Below are positions 63,712 to 64,000 of a stretch of 64,000 bases of DNA, piece by piece. The position numbers and the translations under genes are program-made. Under the pieces are notes generated by a model. The model made no database searches and had not been told where the DNA came from. It saw only the letters and a list, made by a program, of their open reading frames with translations. Each line of letters begins with the position of its first letter. Within the stretch, counting starts at the first letter, position 1. This stretch comes from Tsukamurella conjunctivitidis (GTDB lineage Bacteria; Actinomycetota; Actinomycetes; Mycobacteriales; Mycobacteriaceae). The stretch spans positions 274,806-338,805 of the forward strand of contig NZ_VIGX01000004.1 of assembly GCF_007858475.1 (NCBI RefSeq), read 5' to 3'.

Positions 63712-64000
63712 TTTTTTATGGAGAGTTTGATCCTGGCTCAGGACGAACGCTGGCGGCGTGCTTAACACATGCAAGTCGAACGGTAAGGCCCCTTCGGGGG
63801 TACACGAGTGGCGAACGGGTGAGTAACACGTGGGTGACCTGCCCTGTACTTCGGGATAAGCCTGGGAAACTGGGTCTAATACCGGATATGACCTTCCCCT
63901 GCATGGGGGTTGGTGGAAAGCTTTTGCGGTACAGGATGGGCCCGCGGCCTATCAGCTTGTTGGTGGGGTAATGGCCTACCAAGGCGACGACGGGTAGCCG
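63712..64000 (+). rRNA. rrs: 16S ribosomal RNA (5' part, cut by window end)
   Basis: The first 290 or so bases of 16S rRNA: GAGAGTTTGATCCTGGCTCA (the 27F site) at 63721, then ACGAACGCTGGCGGCGTGCT and the V1-V2 region. The V2 stem with CTTTTGCGGTACAGGATGGG is what I recall of Tsukamurella rather than Mycobacterium. The 5' end is placed by likeness to mycobacterial 16S, within a few bases. Confidence 0.97.

Noticed and set aside
63555-63971. Protein frames over the 16S gene
   Set aside because: They translate rRNA sequence.

Overview
The window is high-GC DNA from a mycolic-acid actinobacterium (order Mycobacteriales). Tsukamurella is my best guess. The pointers are the start of a 16S rRNA gene at the right edge, a fused b-delta ATP synthase subunit, a Kgd-type 2-oxoglutarate decarboxylase, a complete mce operon, MurA with Asp in place of the catalytic Cys, and many genes with the actinobacterial 'leaderless' promoter layout. 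From kgd to the 16S gene the order of housekeeping genes follows Mycobacterium tuberculosis Rv1248c-Rv1315-rrs as I remember it. The genus call rests on memory of 16S sequence and is not proven here.

Left part (1-27.2 kb). A truncated SDR dehydrogenase and its divergent TetR-type regulator are followed by kgd and an Rv1249c-like protein on the minus strand. A plus-strand run comes next: a hotdog thioesterase, a GNAT acetyltransferase, an SNF2 helicase, a SWIM zinc-finger protein, an SbcD-like nuclease, an SbcC-like ATPase, a tiny membrane protein, a possible nuclease-fold protein and a DUF222/HNH (13E12-type) protein. This run looks like a DNA-processing neighbourhood. After it come a fatty-acid CoA ligase, an SRPBCC protein, an MFS transporter, the Ca2+ P-type ATPase CtpE, a membrane GGDEF protein, a DUF6998-like protein, a FUSC membrane protein and a small basic protein.

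Middle (27.4-41.5 kb). tRNA-Arg(CCG) lies head to head with argS. argS, lysA, hom, thrC and thrB make diaminopimelate-derived lysine and threonine. rho follows, with its own promoter, a roughly 275-nt leader and a very large disordered insert. A receptor Ser/Thr kinase faces rho. rpmE, prfA, prmC and sua5 form a tightly coupled translation cluster.

Mce island (41.5-50.9 kb, minus strand). A full yrbEA-yrbEB-mceABCDEF-mas operon, predicted to be a lipid importer, sits between sua5 and wecA, two genes that adjoin in M. tuberculosis. Its downstream edge carries a decayed piece of a second Mce-associated gene. The yrbEA-yrbEB junction carries two identical 57-bp repeats, each holding a mini-ORF.

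Right part (51-64 kb). wecA (cell-wall linkage unit) and the complete F-ATP synthase operon (atpI-like, atpB, E, F, H, A, G, D, C) end in a strong terminator. A DUF2550 protein, a PduO-type cobalamin adenosyltransferase and murA follow. The last 850 bases before the 16S gene hold a multi-promoter rRNA leader with three promoters, all with 17-bp spacers, a boxA-like sequence and a hairpin.
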